Assembly (NCBI GenBank): GCA_021775315.1 | Contig: JAJFIC010000100.1 | Location: forward strand, 1 to 32,376 | Length of the DNA stretch: 32,376 bases | Direction of reading: 5' to 3' | DNA from: Paracoccaceae bacterium | Lineage (GTDB): Bacteria; Pseudomonadota; Alphaproteobacteria; Rhodobacterales; Rhodobacteraceae | Shown: positions 8,705 through 16,980 of the stretch, in pieces | How the letters are laid out: each line of letters opens with the position of its first letter | Numbering within the stretch: the stretch's first letter is position 1 | Notes under the pieces: model-generated | Databases searched by the model: none | Seen by the model: the letters and a program-made list of their open reading frames with translations, nothing else | What the model was told of the DNA's origin: nothing | Position numbers and translations under genes: made by a program

Positions 8705-8718
8705 TTGACATGGATCAA
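8705..8718. promoter_or_regulatory. FNR box, ccoN-proximal
   Basis: TTGACATGGATCAA matches the TTGAC variant of the FNR box with a perfect right half. It is centred at 8711.5. Class II activation toward ccoN would start near 8753, with TACAGT at 8739-8744 as a possible -10 element. Its centre is 48 bases from that of the other box. Confidence 0.85.
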
Positions 8719-8813
8719 AGAAGAATCGACTTGCAGCGTACAGTTGGTTCATACGAACGGGACTAAACCGGGCAATGACCAACTGTGCGCGGATGAAACT
8801 TAAGGAACACTCG

Positions 8814-10406
8814 ATGCTCAACTATTTTAAATTGATTGTGTTGGCGATCATCACGCTTGCAGCGGCGATGGCAGCCAATTTCGCGCATGACGGGGCCTAT
8901 CAGATACACGCGATTATTATCGTTCTGGTGGCTGGCGGATTGTTTATTCACACACTTCGACACACCAATGACGCGCCAAAACCGGCCGAGACCGGGTATA
9001 TGGACGGGGTGGTCAGATACGGTGTGATCGCCACATGCTTTTGGGGGCTGGCCGGGTTTCTGGTTGGAACCTATATCGCATTTCAGCTGGCATTCCCGAT
9101 CCTGAACCTTGATTTGCCCTGGACTACATTTGGCCGCTTGCGGCCTTTGCATACATCTGCGGTGATTTTTGCCTTTGGAGGCAACGCCTTGATTGCCACA
9201 TCTTTTTATGTGGTGCAGCGCACCACGGCGGCGCGACTTTGGGGTGGCAACCTTTCCTGGTTCGTCTTTTGGGGCTATCAGTTGTTCATCGTTCTGGCCG
9301 CGACCGGTTATTTGCTGGGCGTGACGCAAGGCAAAGAATATGCCGAGCCTGAATGGTATGTGGATATTTGGCTGACAATTGTCTGGGTCGCCTATCTGGC
9401 GGTGTTCATGGGCACACTGATCAGACGAAAAGAGCCGCATATTTATGTGGCGAACTGGTTCTATCTGGCCTTTATCGTGACCATTGCGATGCTGCATCTG
9501 GTGAACAATCTCAGCCTGCCGGTTTCGATCTTTGGCTCAAAATCCGTGCAGCTGTTTTCCGGCGTACAAGATGCGCTGACCCAGTGGTGGTACGGCCATA
9601 ACGCAGTTGGCTTTTTCCTGACGGCGGGTTTCCTGGGTATGATGTACTATTTCGTACCAAAACAGGCAGAACGCCCGATTTACAGCTATAAACTGTCGAT
9701 CATTCACTTTTGGGCCCTGATTTTCCTTTATATCTGGGCAGGTCCACACCACCTGCATTACACCGCGTTGCCTGACTGGGCACAGGTGCTGGGTATGACA
9801 TTCTCGATCGTTTTGTGGATGCCTTCCTGGGGCGGCATGATCAACGGCTTGATGACGCTTTCGGGCGCTTGGGACAAACTGAGGACCGATCCGGTGCTTA
9901 GGATGATGGTTGTTTCCATCGGTTTTTATGGCATGTCCACATTCGAGGGTCCGATGATGTCGATCCGGGCTGTGAACTCGTTAAGCCATTACACCGACTG
10001 GACCATTGGCCACGTACATTCCGGCGCTCTTGGCTGGAACGGTATGGTCACCTTTGGCGCGCTGTACTTCCTGACGCCACGCCTGTGGAACCGCGAACGG
10101 CTGTATAGCCTGTCGATGGTTTCCTGGCATTTCTGGTTGGCCACAATCGGCATCGTGCTTTACGCAAGTTCGATGTGGGTCACCGGTATCATGGAAGGTT
10201 TGATGTGGCGTGAAGTTGACGCGCAGGGCTTCTTGGTGAACTCGTTTGCTGACACTGTCGGCGCCAAGTTCCCAATGTATGTTGTGCGTGGTCTGGGTGG
10301 GGTTCTTTACCTGACCGGTGCCATCATCATGTGTGTCAACCTTTGGAAAACTGTCACCAGCTCGCCGGCGAAAGCCAGCGACGCTGTTGCAGTTCCAGCA
10401 GAATAA
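8814..10406 (+). CDS. ccoN: cbb3-type cytochrome c oxidase catalytic subunit I
   Basis: This is the haem-copper catalytic subunit of the high-affinity cbb3 oxidase, 530 residues with about twelve or more membrane helices. It reduces oxygen to water and pumps protons in the inner membrane. Ligand-region histidines are visible in [25 protein letters not shown] and [11 protein letters not shown]. The frame opens earlier at ATG 8775, but AAGGA at 8802-8806 sits seven bases before ATG 8814, and MLNYFKLIV is a natural membrane start, so I chose 8814. It is the first gene of ccoNOQP, with an FNR box upstream. Confidence 0.97.
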   Translation: MLNYFKLIVLAIITLAAAMAANFAHDGAYQIHAIIIVLVAGGLFIHTLRHTNDAPKPAETGYMDGVVRYGVIATCFWGLAGFLVGTYIAFQLAFPILNLDLPWTTFGRLRPLHTSAVIFAFGGNALIATSFYVVQRTTAARLWGGNLSWFVFWGYQLFIVLAATGYLLGVTQGKEYAEPEWYVDIWLTIVWVAYLAVFMGTLIRRKEPHIYVANWFYLAFIVTIAMLHLVNNLSLPVSIFGSKSVQLFSGVQDALTQWWYGHNAVGFFLTAGFLGMMYYFVPKQAERPIYSYKLSIIHFWALIFLYIWAGPHHLHYTALPDWAQVLGMTFSIVLWMPSWGGMINGLMTLSGAWDKLRTDPVLRMMVVSIGFYGMSTFEGPMMSIRAVNSLSHYTDWTIGHVHSGALGWNGMVTFGALYFLTPRLWNRERLYSLSMVSWHFWLATIGIVLYASSMWVTGIMEGLMWREVDAQGFLVNSFADTVGAKFPMYVVRGLGGVLYLTGAIIMCVNLWKTVTSSPAKASDAVAVPAE

Positions 10407-10420
10407 GAGGGGCTGAAAAC

Positions 10421-11149
10421 ATGTCGATCCTTTCAAAACATAAGATCATCGAAACCAACGCGACGCTTTTGATGGTGCTCAGCCTTTTGGTTGTCACCGT
10501 CGGTGGCATCGTGGAAATTGCCCCGCTTTTCTATCTGGAAAACACCATCGAGAAGGTGAAAGGGGTTCGCCCCTACACCCCGCTCGAAATGTCGGGGCGC
10601 AACATCTATATCCGCGAAGGCTGCTATGTCTGTCACAGTCAGATGATCCGCCCGCTACGGGACGAGGTCGAACGCTATGGCCATTACTCGTTGGCAGCGG
10701 AATCGATGTATGACCATCCGTTCCAGTGGGGTTCCAAGCGTACGGGGCCCGATCTGGCCCGTGTCGGTGGCCGCTATTCTGATGAATGGCACGTCAACCA
10801 CATGACTGATCCGCGCGCTGTTGTGCCGGAAAGTGTCATGCCGACCTATGGCTTCATGCTGAATGCGGTGCTTGACGGTAAATATATCGGCGACACGCTG
10901 AAAGCCAACGCAATGGTCGGGGTGCCTTACGACGCTGAAATGCTGACCGAGGCTAAGGCTGACTTTGCCGCACAAGCAGACCCGGACAGCGATTCTGACG
11001 GTTTGCAGGCGCGGTATGGTGGCAAAGTGAATGTACGCAACTTTGACGGCCAGCCAGAGCTGACTGAAATGGACGCGTTGATCGCTTATCTGCAAGTGCT
11101 GGGAACAATGGTTGATTTCTCGACCTTTGAACCTGACGCAAGCCGCTAA
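10421..11149 (+). CDS. ccoO: cbb3-type cytochrome c oxidase subunit II (mono-haem c)
   Basis: This is a membrane-anchored cytochrome c subunit of 242 residues. One N-terminal helix (about 16-40) is followed by a periplasmic haem domain with a single CXXCH site in GCYVCHSQM. The axial Met candidate is in VMPTYGFM. It passes electrons from CcoP towards CcoN. AGAGGGG at 10406-10412 precedes the ATG that opens [11 protein letters not shown], so the upstream extension of the frame into ccoN is not coding. It lies 14 bases after ccoN and 14 before ccoQ. Confidence 0.97.
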   Translation: MSILSKHKIIETNATLLMVLSLLVVTVGGIVEIAPLFYLENTIEKVKGVRPYTPLEMSGRNIYIREGCYVCHSQMIRPLRDEVERYGHYSLAAESMYDHPFQWGSKRTGPDLARVGGRYSDEWHVNHMTDPRAVVPESVMPTYGFMLNAVLDGKYIGDTLKANAMVGVPYDAEMLTEAKADFAAQADPDSDSDGLQARYGGKVNVRNFDGQPELTEMDALIAYLQVLGTMVDFSTFEPDASR

Positions 11150-11163
11150 GGGAGGGGGATTAA

Positions 11164-11379
11164 ATGGACGATTATTCAATCCTCAGGCAATTCGCTGACA
11201 GTTGGGGGCTTTTGGCGATGTTCCTCTTCTTCCTTGGCGTTGCACTTTACACCTTTCGCCCAGGGAGCGCGGCAAAACACAGAGATGCCGCCAACATCCC
11301 ACTGCGGCATGGCGATCGTCTGGAAGACGACGCCGTGAGCACCACAACAACCAAGACCAAGAACGAGGTCCGGACATGA
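11164..11379 (+). CDS. ccoQ: cbb3-type cytochrome c oxidase subunit CcoQ
   Basis: This is a 71-residue single-helix membrane protein. The helix spans about residues 15-32 ([18 protein letters not shown]). It is followed by the FRPGS turn and a polar cytoplasmic tail rich in Thr and Lys. CcoQ is the small subunit between ccoO and ccoP in cbb3 operons and is reported to stabilise the complex or modulate its activity. A GGAGGGGG ribosome site precedes the ATG, and the stop overlaps the ccoP ATG (ATGA). Identification rests on position and the helix plus FRPG pattern. Confidence 0.93.
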   Translation: MDDYSILRQFADSWGLLAMFLFFLGVALYTFRPGSAAKHRDAANIPLRHGDRLEDDAVSTTTTKTKNEVRT

Positions 11380-12236
11380 GTAAGCAGGACGCAAACAACA
11401 ACGAACCACCCACCACCGGCCACATATGGGACGGGATCCGGGAATATGACAACCCGCTTCCACGTTGGTGGCTATGGACCTTTTATGCGACCATCGTTTG
11501 GGCGATTGGGTATACAATTGCCTATCCGGCCTGGCCGCTGATCTCGGGCGCGACGCCCGGTGTTCTGGGTTACAGTTCACGGGCGGATGTGGCGGCTGAT
11601 ATCCAGCGGTTTGCAGATGCCAACGCTGAAGTTGACAGCAAGCTGGCGTCGGTTGAACTGGCTGAAATCGCGACTGATCCTGAATTGCTGAGCTATGCCA
11701 AAAACGGCGGCGCAGCGGTGTTCAGAACCTGGTGCGCCCAATGCCACGGCGCTGGTGCTGCAGGATTTGTCGGCTATCCCAACCTGATCGACGACGATTG
11801 GTTGTGGGGTGGCTCGGTCGATGAAATCCACGCCACGATCAGCCACGGTATCCGCGAGGATCGTGATGACGACACGCATTATTCAGAAATGCCAAAGTTT
11901 GGTGAAATTCTGGAAGGTGCTGAAATCGGGCAATTGGTTCAATATGTGCTGGCCTTGTCGGGTCAGGACAATGATGCCGCTGCGGCAACTGCCGGGCAGG
12001 TTTTGTATGTGGACAATTGTGAAAGCTGTCACGCAGAAGACGGAAAAGGTGATCGAGATCAAGGTGCACCGAATCTCACCGACGCAATCTGGCTTTATGG
12101 TGGTGACGCAGCGACGCTGACCGCCACGATTACGAATGCACGCTTTGGCGTCATGCCCGCTTGGGCCGGTCGTTTGAGCGAAAGTCAGATCCGTCAGGTG
12201 GCGACATATATCCACCAACAAGGCGGTGGCGAATAA
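11376..12236 (+). CDS. ccoP: cbb3-type cytochrome c oxidase subunit III (di-haem c)
   Basis: This di-haem cytochrome c subunit has 286 residues. The N-terminal part carries the [12 protein letters not shown] motif just before a membrane helix (about residues 32-55), typical of CcoP. Two periplasmic cytochrome c domains follow, with CAQCH near residue 121 and CESCH near residue 216. The subunit accepts electrons from soluble or membrane cytochromes and passes them to CcoO. The ATG overlaps the ccoQ stop. The frame extends upstream inside ccoQ, but MSKQDANNN is the supported start. Hairpins follow directly after the stop. Confidence 0.97.
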   Translation: MSKQDANNNEPPTTGHIWDGIREYDNPLPRWWLWTFYATIVWAIGYTIAYPAWPLISGATPGVLGYSSRADVAADIQRFADANAEVDSKLASVELAEIATDPELLSYAKNGGAAVFRTWCAQCHGAGAAGFVGYPNLIDDDWLWGGSVDEIHATISHGIREDRDDDTHYSEMPKFGEILEGAEIGQLVQYVLALSGQDNDAAAATAGQVLYVDNCESCHAEDGKGDRDQGAPNLTDAIWLYGGDAATLTATITNARFGVMPAWAGRLSESQIRQVATYIHQQGGGE

Positions 12237-12245
12237 CAAGAGTTT

Positions 12246-12273
12246 CTCCGGACGCGCCCTCTTGCGTCCGGAG
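12246..12273 (+). terminator. Hairpin after ccoP
   Basis: A perfect 10-bp stem (CTCCGGACGC with GCGTCCGGAG) has an eight-base loop starting nine bases after the ccoP stop. No U-run follows directly, so it may protect the 3' end of the ccoNOQP mRNA or pause polymerase ahead of the next stem. Confidence 0.6.
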
Positions 12274-12279
12274 GATCTG

Positions 12280-12332
12280 GTACCGGCTCCTCTGTCCTGT
12301 TCACACTTTCGGGGGGCCGGTACTTTTATATT
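12280..12332 (+). terminator. Rho-independent-like terminator after ccoP
   Basis: GTACCGGCTCC (12280-12290) pairs with GGGGCCGGTAC (12313-12323), with one G-U pair. The stem is followed by TTTTATATTT. The loop is long, about 22 bases. It separates ccoNOQP from ccoGHIS. Confidence 0.65.
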
Positions 12333-12587
12333 TCAAGTTTGCCCGGTCCGGTCAACCTTTGCTTAACAGCCCGATCAGGCGCCAATCGCGCCACAAATCC
12401 CCAAAATTGCCCAAAATAACCGCATATCACACGCCCCATCCGGTCACATGCCGTCGAAACATCGAAGGCATCTGCTGGTCAAATGGCCTGAAAACGGGCG
12501 AAATGCACCCAGAAACGGCATTTCGCCACATGGTTCCGGGGCCAGATGCCGCAGTAAACAAAGTTGTGAACAGGCCCATTTAAGAAA
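12333..12587. other. Non-coding gap with nested inverted repeats (12467-12550)
   Basis: This is the rest of the 428-base gap between ccoP and ccoG. I see no credible gene in it. It holds an outer inverted repeat, GGCATCTG (12467-12474) with CAGATGCC (12543-12550). Inside is a perfect 10-bp stem, GGCGAAATGC (12497-12506) with GCATTTCGCC (12518-12527), and an 11-base loop. It lies after the ccoP terminator and before the ccoG FNR box, so it belongs to neither predicted mRNA. No U-run follows. A small RNA or a protein-binding structure is possible. Confidence 0.55.
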
Positions 12588-12601
12588 TTGACCCAAATCA
12601 A
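12588..12601 (+). promoter_or_regulatory. FNR box of ccoGHIS
   Basis: TTGACCCAAATCAA fits TTGAC-N4-ATCAA. It is centred at 12594.5. Class II activation would start transcription near 12636, 29 bases before the ccoG ATG. Confidence 0.85.
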
Positions 12602-12664
12602 AGTAAACCCCTGATACCAATGCCAATAGACTGTTCCTGAACAGGTTCCAGAAAGGCTCTTCCT

Positions 12665-14095
12665 ATGAGCAGCGCGCCAGAGACGCCCCCATCCCTTTAC
12701 GCCGCCCGCGAGCCGGTTTTTCCGCGTCGTGTTTCAGGGTTTTTCAGGAATCTGAAATGGGGGTTAATGATTTTCACCCTCGGCATTTATTATCTGACGC
12801 CGTGGATACGCTGGGATCGTGGGCCGAACCTGCCGGATCAGGCGGTCTTGATTGATCTGGCGCATCGTCGGTTTTATATGTTCTGGATCGAGATTTGGCC
12901 CTACGAGTTCTATTTCGTCGCCGGACTATTGATTATGGCCGGACTGGGGTTGTTTCTGTTCACCTCGGCCCTTGGGCGCGTCTGGTGCGGCTATGCCTGT
13001 CCACAAACCGTCTGGACCGACCTGTTCATTCTGGTGGAACGCTGGATCGAAGGCGACCGGAACGCGCGGGTGCGGCTGCATAAATCGAAATGGAATTTGC
13101 ATAAAATCCGACTGCGGCTGACCAAATGGCTTACCTGGCTGTTGATCGCAATGGCAACCGGTGGTGCATGGGTGTTCTACTTTGCCGACGCGCCGACGCT
13201 GTTGGTTGAGATTATGACCGGACAGGCCGCCTTTATCGCCTATGCCTCGATCGCGGTTCTGACAGCGACAACGCTGTTGTTCGGTGGATTCGCGCGCGAA
13301 CAGATCTGCATTTATATGTGCCCGTGGCCACGCATTCAGGCGGCGATGATGGACGAAGACACCATCACCATCGGCTATCGTGACTGGCGGGGTGAGCCGC
13401 GCGGCAAGCACCGCAAATCTGCTGACGCGGATCAACTGGGCGACTGTATCGATTGTATGGCTTGTGCCAATGTCTGCCCGGTGGGCATCGACATACGTGA
13501 CGGCGAACAGTTGGAATGCATCACCTGCGGTCTGTGTATCGACGCCTGCGACGACATGATGACCAAGATCGGCAAACCACGCGGCTTGATCGACTACATG
13601 GCCCTGACGGACGAGGCAAACGAACGCGCCGGTAAAGTCAAAAAACCCGTTTGGAAACATGTCATTCGCGTCAGGACAATCGTTTATACATCGCTGTGGA
13701 CTCTGGTCGGTGTTCTGCTGGTTGTGGCGGTGTTCGCCCGCTCTGATATTGAGCTGAACATCTCGCCCATCCGCAACCCGGTCTATGTCACCCTGTCGGA
13801 TGGCGGCATTCGCAACACTTATGAAATCCGCATCCTGAACAAATTGCGCGACGAGCATTTGTTCGACATTCAGGTGACATCCGAAGCAGATGTTGAAATT
13901 TCCATGCAAGGCACCACATCAACCACCGTGGCCGTCCCGGCGGATGCAACCGGCACAGTCAAGGTCTACGTGACCGCCAGCAAGAACAGCCCCGCCGCGA
14001 CCGAGGGGTTGACGGACATCCGTATATGGGTGGAAGACTGGGTCACCAGCGACCGCGCTTACAGCGACACAGTGTTTAACGGCAAAGGACAATGA
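12665..14095 (+). CDS. ccoG: Cytochrome oxidase accessory iron-sulfur protein CcoG (FixG/RdxA)
   Basis: This membrane-bound polyferredoxin of 476 residues is needed for, or helps, cbb3 assembly, with copper reduction as a proposed role. Several membrane helices flank cysteine motifs CGYACPQTVW and CIYMCPWPR. A di-cluster 4Fe-4S ferredoxin domain reads CIDCMACANVCPVG then CITCGLCIDACD at about residues 261-298. The C-terminal 130 residues form a periplasmic immunoglobulin-like domain after a last helix. The ATG has AAAGG eight bases upstream. The stop lies in the ATGATC segment that opens the ccoH frame, so the two are coupled. Confidence 0.96.
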   Translation: MSSAPETPPSLYAAREPVFPRRVSGFFRNLKWGLMIFTLGIYYLTPWIRWDRGPNLPDQAVLIDLAHRRFYMFWIEIWPYEFYFVAGLLIMAGLGLFLFTSALGRVWCGYACPQTVWTDLFILVERWIEGDRNARVRLHKSKWNLHKIRLRLTKWLTWLLIAMATGGAWVFYFADAPTLLVEIMTGQAAFIAYASIAVLTATTLLFGGFAREQICIYMCPWPRIQAAMMDEDTITIGYRDWRGEPRGKHRKSADADQLGDCIDCMACANVCPVGIDIRDGEQLECITCGLCIDACDDMMTKIGKPRGLIDYMALTDEANERAGKVKKPVWKHVIRVRTIVYTSLWTLVGVLLVVAVFARSDIELNISPIRNPVYVTLSDGGIRNTYEIRILNKLRDEHLFDIQVTSEADVEISMQGTTSTTVAVPADATGTVKVYVTASKNSPAATEGLTDIRIWVEDWVTSDRAYSDTVFNGKGQ

Positions 14096-14097
14096 TC

Positions 14098-14556
14098 ATG
14101 GCAGGCAAACCACTGACCGGGCGAAAAGTTCTGTTCATCGCGCTGGGGGCCTTTGGCGTTATCATCACCGCCAACATGGCGTTGGTCTATGCCGCAATCG
14201 GCAGCTTTCCGGGGCTTGAGGTGAAAAACAGCTACGTCGCCAGCCAAGGTTTTGACGCAGCCCGTGCAGCACAAACCAAGCTGGGCTGGGTTGTGACCAC
14301 GCAATATAGCGATGGCGCGCTGAACCTTTCGATCACCGAAAAAGACGGCACCCCGATCCCGGTCAACGACCTTACGGTCACCATCGGCCGGGCCACCCAT
14401 GCCAACGCCGATGTGAATGTGTCCTTTCTTCAGGATCAAAGCCCGTTCAACACCAAAATGCCGCTGGATACCGGCAAATGGGAATTGCGGCTCAGCGCAA
14501 CGGCGCCTGATGGCACCCCGTTTCGCCAGCGCCTTGATATCATCGTGACACCTTGA
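14098..14556 (+). CDS. ccoH: cbb3 oxidase assembly protein CcoH (FixH)
   Basis: This is a 152-residue membrane-anchored FixH-family protein. One N-terminal helix covers about residues 9-31, and a periplasmic beta-rich domain follows with YVASQGFDAA and a final RQRLDIIVTP strand. It is required for assembly of the cbb3 complex. Two ATGs lie six bases apart. AAAGGA ends eight bases before the second (14098) but only two before the first (14092), so I chose the second. The alternative at 14092 would overlap the ccoG stop and add two residues. One base separates its stop from the ccoI start. Confidence 0.93.
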   Translation: MAGKPLTGRKVLFIALGAFGVIITANMALVYAAIGSFPGLEVKNSYVASQGFDAARAAQTKLGWVVTTQYSDGALNLSITEKDGTPIPVNDLTVTIGRATHANADVNVSFLQDQSPFNTKMPLDTGKWELRLSATAPDGTPFRQRLDIIVTP

Positions 14557-14557
14557 G

Positions 14558-16729
14558 ATGACGGCCGAAGCCCTCCCTCGTCCTGCTGTTTGCCCGGCTT
14601 GCGTGGTTCCGCTGCCAGACATGCCGCTGACAGACGCACCGGTTGAGGGCCATATAATCCTGTCGCTGCCGACCATCCATTGCGCCGCCTGCATTTCTGC
14701 GGTCGAACGGGGATTGGCCGATGCGCCCGGCATCCGGACCGCGCGGGTAAATCTGTCGCTAAAGCGCGTCACCGTGGACGCAGACCCGGACGTGACCCCG
14801 GATCATCTGGTCGTGCGGTTAGCCGCAATCGGGTACGAGGCGCATGAACTGGACCCGTCGCTGTTGTCAGATGCGCGCGGCGACATCACCGGTAAGAACC
14901 TGCTAATGCGTCTGGCTGTCGCCGGGTTTGCCATGATGAACGTCATGCTGCTATCCGTGGCCGTCTGGGCCGGGGCCGAGGCCGCAACCCGCGATCTGAT
15001 GCACTGGATTTCGGCGATGATCGCCCTGCCGACCATCGCATTTTCCGCGCAACCCTTTTTCAAAAACGGCTGGTCCGCCTTAAGAGTCGGTCGCCTGAAC
15101 ATGGATGTGCCGATTTCGCTGGCGATCCTGCTGGCCGGGGCTATGTCGCTGTTTGAAACGATGCAAAGCGGCGAACACGCCTATTTTGACGCCGCCCTGT
15201 CGCTGACGTTTTTCCTGCTGGCCGGTCGCTATCTTGATCACCGCACCCGGGCATCGGCGCGTTCGGCCGCACAGGAATTGGCCGCCCTTGAGGTTCCGCG
15301 CGCGCTGAAAATGGTTGACGGGGTCGAGGTTCTGACCCCCGTGGCCGAACTGGCCGTGGGCGATGTGATCGTGGTCAAACCCGGCACCCGTATGCCGGTC
15401 GATGGCCTGATCCTGACCGGCGAAAGCGAAATAGACCGCGCCTTTCTGACCGGGGAAAGCCTGCCCGCCTATGTTGGCCCCGACACGCCTACCAGCGCGG
15501 GCGAGATTAATTTGACCGGCCCGTTGACGATAAAGGTCACCGCCCCGTCAAAAGAATCCGCGCTGCACAGGATTGCTGATCTGGTGGCTCTGGCGGAAAA
15601 TTCGCGCAACAAATACACCTCGTTGGCGGATCGCGCCGCGGCCATTTACGCCCCCGGCGTGCATCTGCTGGCCGCCATTGCCTTTGTCGTCTGGTTCGTG
15701 ATTTCGCAGGATTTACGCCTGTCGCTTAATATCGCCATTGCGGTTCTGATTATCACCTGCCCCTGTGCGCTTGGCCTTGCGGTTCCTGCTGTGACCACCG
15801 CCGCATCTGGTCGGCTGTACCGCAAAGGTGTGCTTTTGAAAAACGCGACCGCGCTTGAACGGCTGGCCGAAATCGACACGGTGATCTTTGACAAAACCGG
15901 CACGCTGACGCTTGGCACACCGACACTGAACCAACCTGAAAGCTATGCCACCAGGGATCTGAAACTCGCCATCGCACTGGCCCGCCACAGCGCCCATCCG
16001 CTGGCCCAGGCCCTTGCAGCTCTTGCGCAAACAAACCTGCCGGACGTAACAGACGTGACCGAGGTTCCGGGCCGCGGCATCGAGGCGAAACTAAACGGCG
16101 AACGGGTGCGGCTAGGCCGGGCCTCATGGGTTGGCGCGCCGCCAAGCCAGCAAACAGCGACAACGCTGCAAATCGGCGAGGCGCCGCCGGTTTCCTTCAC
16201 CTTCAGCGATCAAATTCGCCCGGGCATGACCGCCCTTATGGCCGAGCTTGACCAGATGGGTTTTGACATCCACCTGATCACCGGTGATGCCGATGCCGCC
16301 GCGCAGGACATCGCCGACAGGCTTGGCATTCAGAACGTCACCGCAAATGCCCTGCCCGAAGACAAGCTGAACATCATCAACAAACTCGCCCAAAGCGGCC
16401 ACAAAACCCTGATGGTCGGCGATGGCCTGAATGATACCGGCGCACTGACAGCGGCGCATGTGTCGATCTCGCCCGCATCCGCCATTGATGCCGCCCGCGT
16501 CGCATCAGACATCGTGATCTTAGGCCGCGATTTCAGCCCGCTGTCCGATTGCATCAAAACCGCCCGTTCCGCCCGCGCGCGGATCAAGGAAAACTTTGGC
16601 CTTGCCGCAGTTTACAACATGATCGCAGTGCCGTTTGCCCTGCTCGGCTTTGCCACACCGCTGATGGCGGCCCTTGCGATGTCCGCCTCGTCGATCACGG
16701 TCACGCTCAACGCCTGGCGGGTGCGCTAA
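14558..16729 (+). CDS. ccoI: P1B-type copper-transporting ATPase CcoI (FixI/CopA2)
   Basis: This heavy-metal P-type ATPase of 723 residues exports copper for cbb3 oxidase maturation. An N-terminal CPAC pair (Cys12, Cys15) precedes a heavy-metal-associated domain whose CXXC is in TIHCAACISA. Eight membrane helices are expected. The membrane copper site is CPC in ITCPCALGLA. The actuator segment reads LTGESLP, the phosphorylation loop DKTGTLT, the nucleotide-binding HP motif SAHPL, and the hinge GDGLNDTGAL. All catalytic motifs are intact. It is flanked by ccoH (one-base gap) and ccoS (two-base gap), so it is clearly part of ccoGHIS and not a stand-alone copper-resistance pump. Confidence 0.97.
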   Translation: MTAEALPRPAVCPACVVPLPDMPLTDAPVEGHIILSLPTIHCAACISAVERGLADAPGIRTARVNLSLKRVTVDADPDVTPDHLVVRLAAIGYEAHELDPSLLSDARGDITGKNLLMRLAVAGFAMMNVMLLSVAVWAGAEAATRDLMHWISAMIALPTIAFSAQPFFKNGWSALRVGRLNMDVPISLAILLAGAMSLFETMQSGEHAYFDAALSLTFFLLAGRYLDHRTRASARSAAQELAALEVPRALKMVDGVEVLTPVAELAVGDVIVVKPGTRMPVDGLILTGESEIDRAFLTGESLPAYVGPDTPTSAGEINLTGPLTIKVTAPSKESALHRIADLVALAENSRNKYTSLADRAAAIYAPGVHLLAAIAFVVWFVISQDLRLSLNIAIAVLIITCPCALGLAVPAVTTAASGRLYRKGVLLKNATALERLAEIDTVIFDKTGTLTLGTPTLNQPESYATRDLKLAIALARHSAHPLAQALAALAQTNLPDVTDVTEVPGRGIEAKLNGERVRLGRASWVGAPPSQQTATTLQIGEAPPVSFTFSDQIRPGMTALMAELDQMGFDIHLITGDADAAAQDIADRLGIQNVTANALPEDKLNIINKLAQSGHKTLMVGDGLNDTGALTAAHVSISPASAIDAARVASDIVILGRDFSPLSDCIKTARSARARIKENFGLAAVYNMIAVPFALLGFATPLMAALAMSASSITVTLNAWRVR

Positions 16730-16731
16730 AG

Positions 16732-16890
16732 ATGGAAATCCTGACCTACCTGATCCCGATTTCGCTGTTTCTTGGCGGCCTTGGCCTGCTCGGCTTTTTC
16801 TGGATGCTGAAAAAGGGCCAGTTTGACGACCCGGATGGCGATGCCAACCGCATCCTCAGAACCGATTACGATGACGCCCCAAAACCCTGA
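16732..16890 (+). CDS. ccoS: cbb3 oxidase maturation protein CcoS
   Basis: This is a 52-residue small membrane protein with one helix at about residues 4-24 (LTYLIPISLFLGGLGLLGFF). The CcoS pattern FFWMLKKGQFDDPDGDANRI follows directly. CcoS is needed to insert redox cofactors into cbb3 oxidase. The start is the ATG two bases after the ccoI stop. The longer frame through the end of ccoI is a shadow. It is the last gene of the cluster and converges on the carboxypeptidase gene across repeat copy B. Confidence 0.95.
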   Translation: MEILTYLIPISLFLGGLGLLGFFWMLKKGQFDDPDGDANRILRTDYDDAPKP

Positions 16891-16909
16891 ACCTGTATTC
16901 TTTATTGGC

Positions 16910-16979
16910 CAAATACTCCCGTGCGGAGCACAATCGCCCCGAAAGGGCTTAGGGTAATGGCCCAAAGGGCCTCAATCAA
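16910..16979. repeat. Three-hairpin intergenic element, copy B
   Basis: This element lies between convergent ccoS and the carboxypeptidase gene, ending one base before the latter's stop codon. The head is CAAATACTCCC. The hairpins are GTGC-GGA-GCAC (16921-16931), GCCC-CGAAA-GGGC (16936-16948) and GGCCC-AAA-GGGCC (16959-16971). Compared with copy A, the first stem has a paired change (C-G to T-A), so the pairing is kept. Confidence 0.75.
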
Positions 16980-16980
16980 A

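Noticed and set aside
8775-8813. Upstream ATG for ccoN
   Set aside because: It has no ribosome site and adds 13 polar residues before the membrane start. AAGGA fits ATG 8814.
8763-9497. 244-codon minus-strand frame opposite ccoN
   Set aside because: Its translation is Gln/His/Arg-rich as expected from the complement of membrane-protein codons. ccoN is certain.
12161-12583. Plus-strand frame after ccoP, considered as a small gene in the ccoP-ccoG gap
   Set aside because: It begins inside ccoP and crosses two hairpins including a terminator, with no own ribosome site.
12631-12648. CTGTTCCTGAACAG palindrome and GTTC-N8-GTTC, considered as a LexA box
   Set aside because: The alphaproteobacterial LexA box needs GTTC-N7-GTTC; here the spacer is eight. 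It lies near the predicted ccoG transcription start and has no other support.
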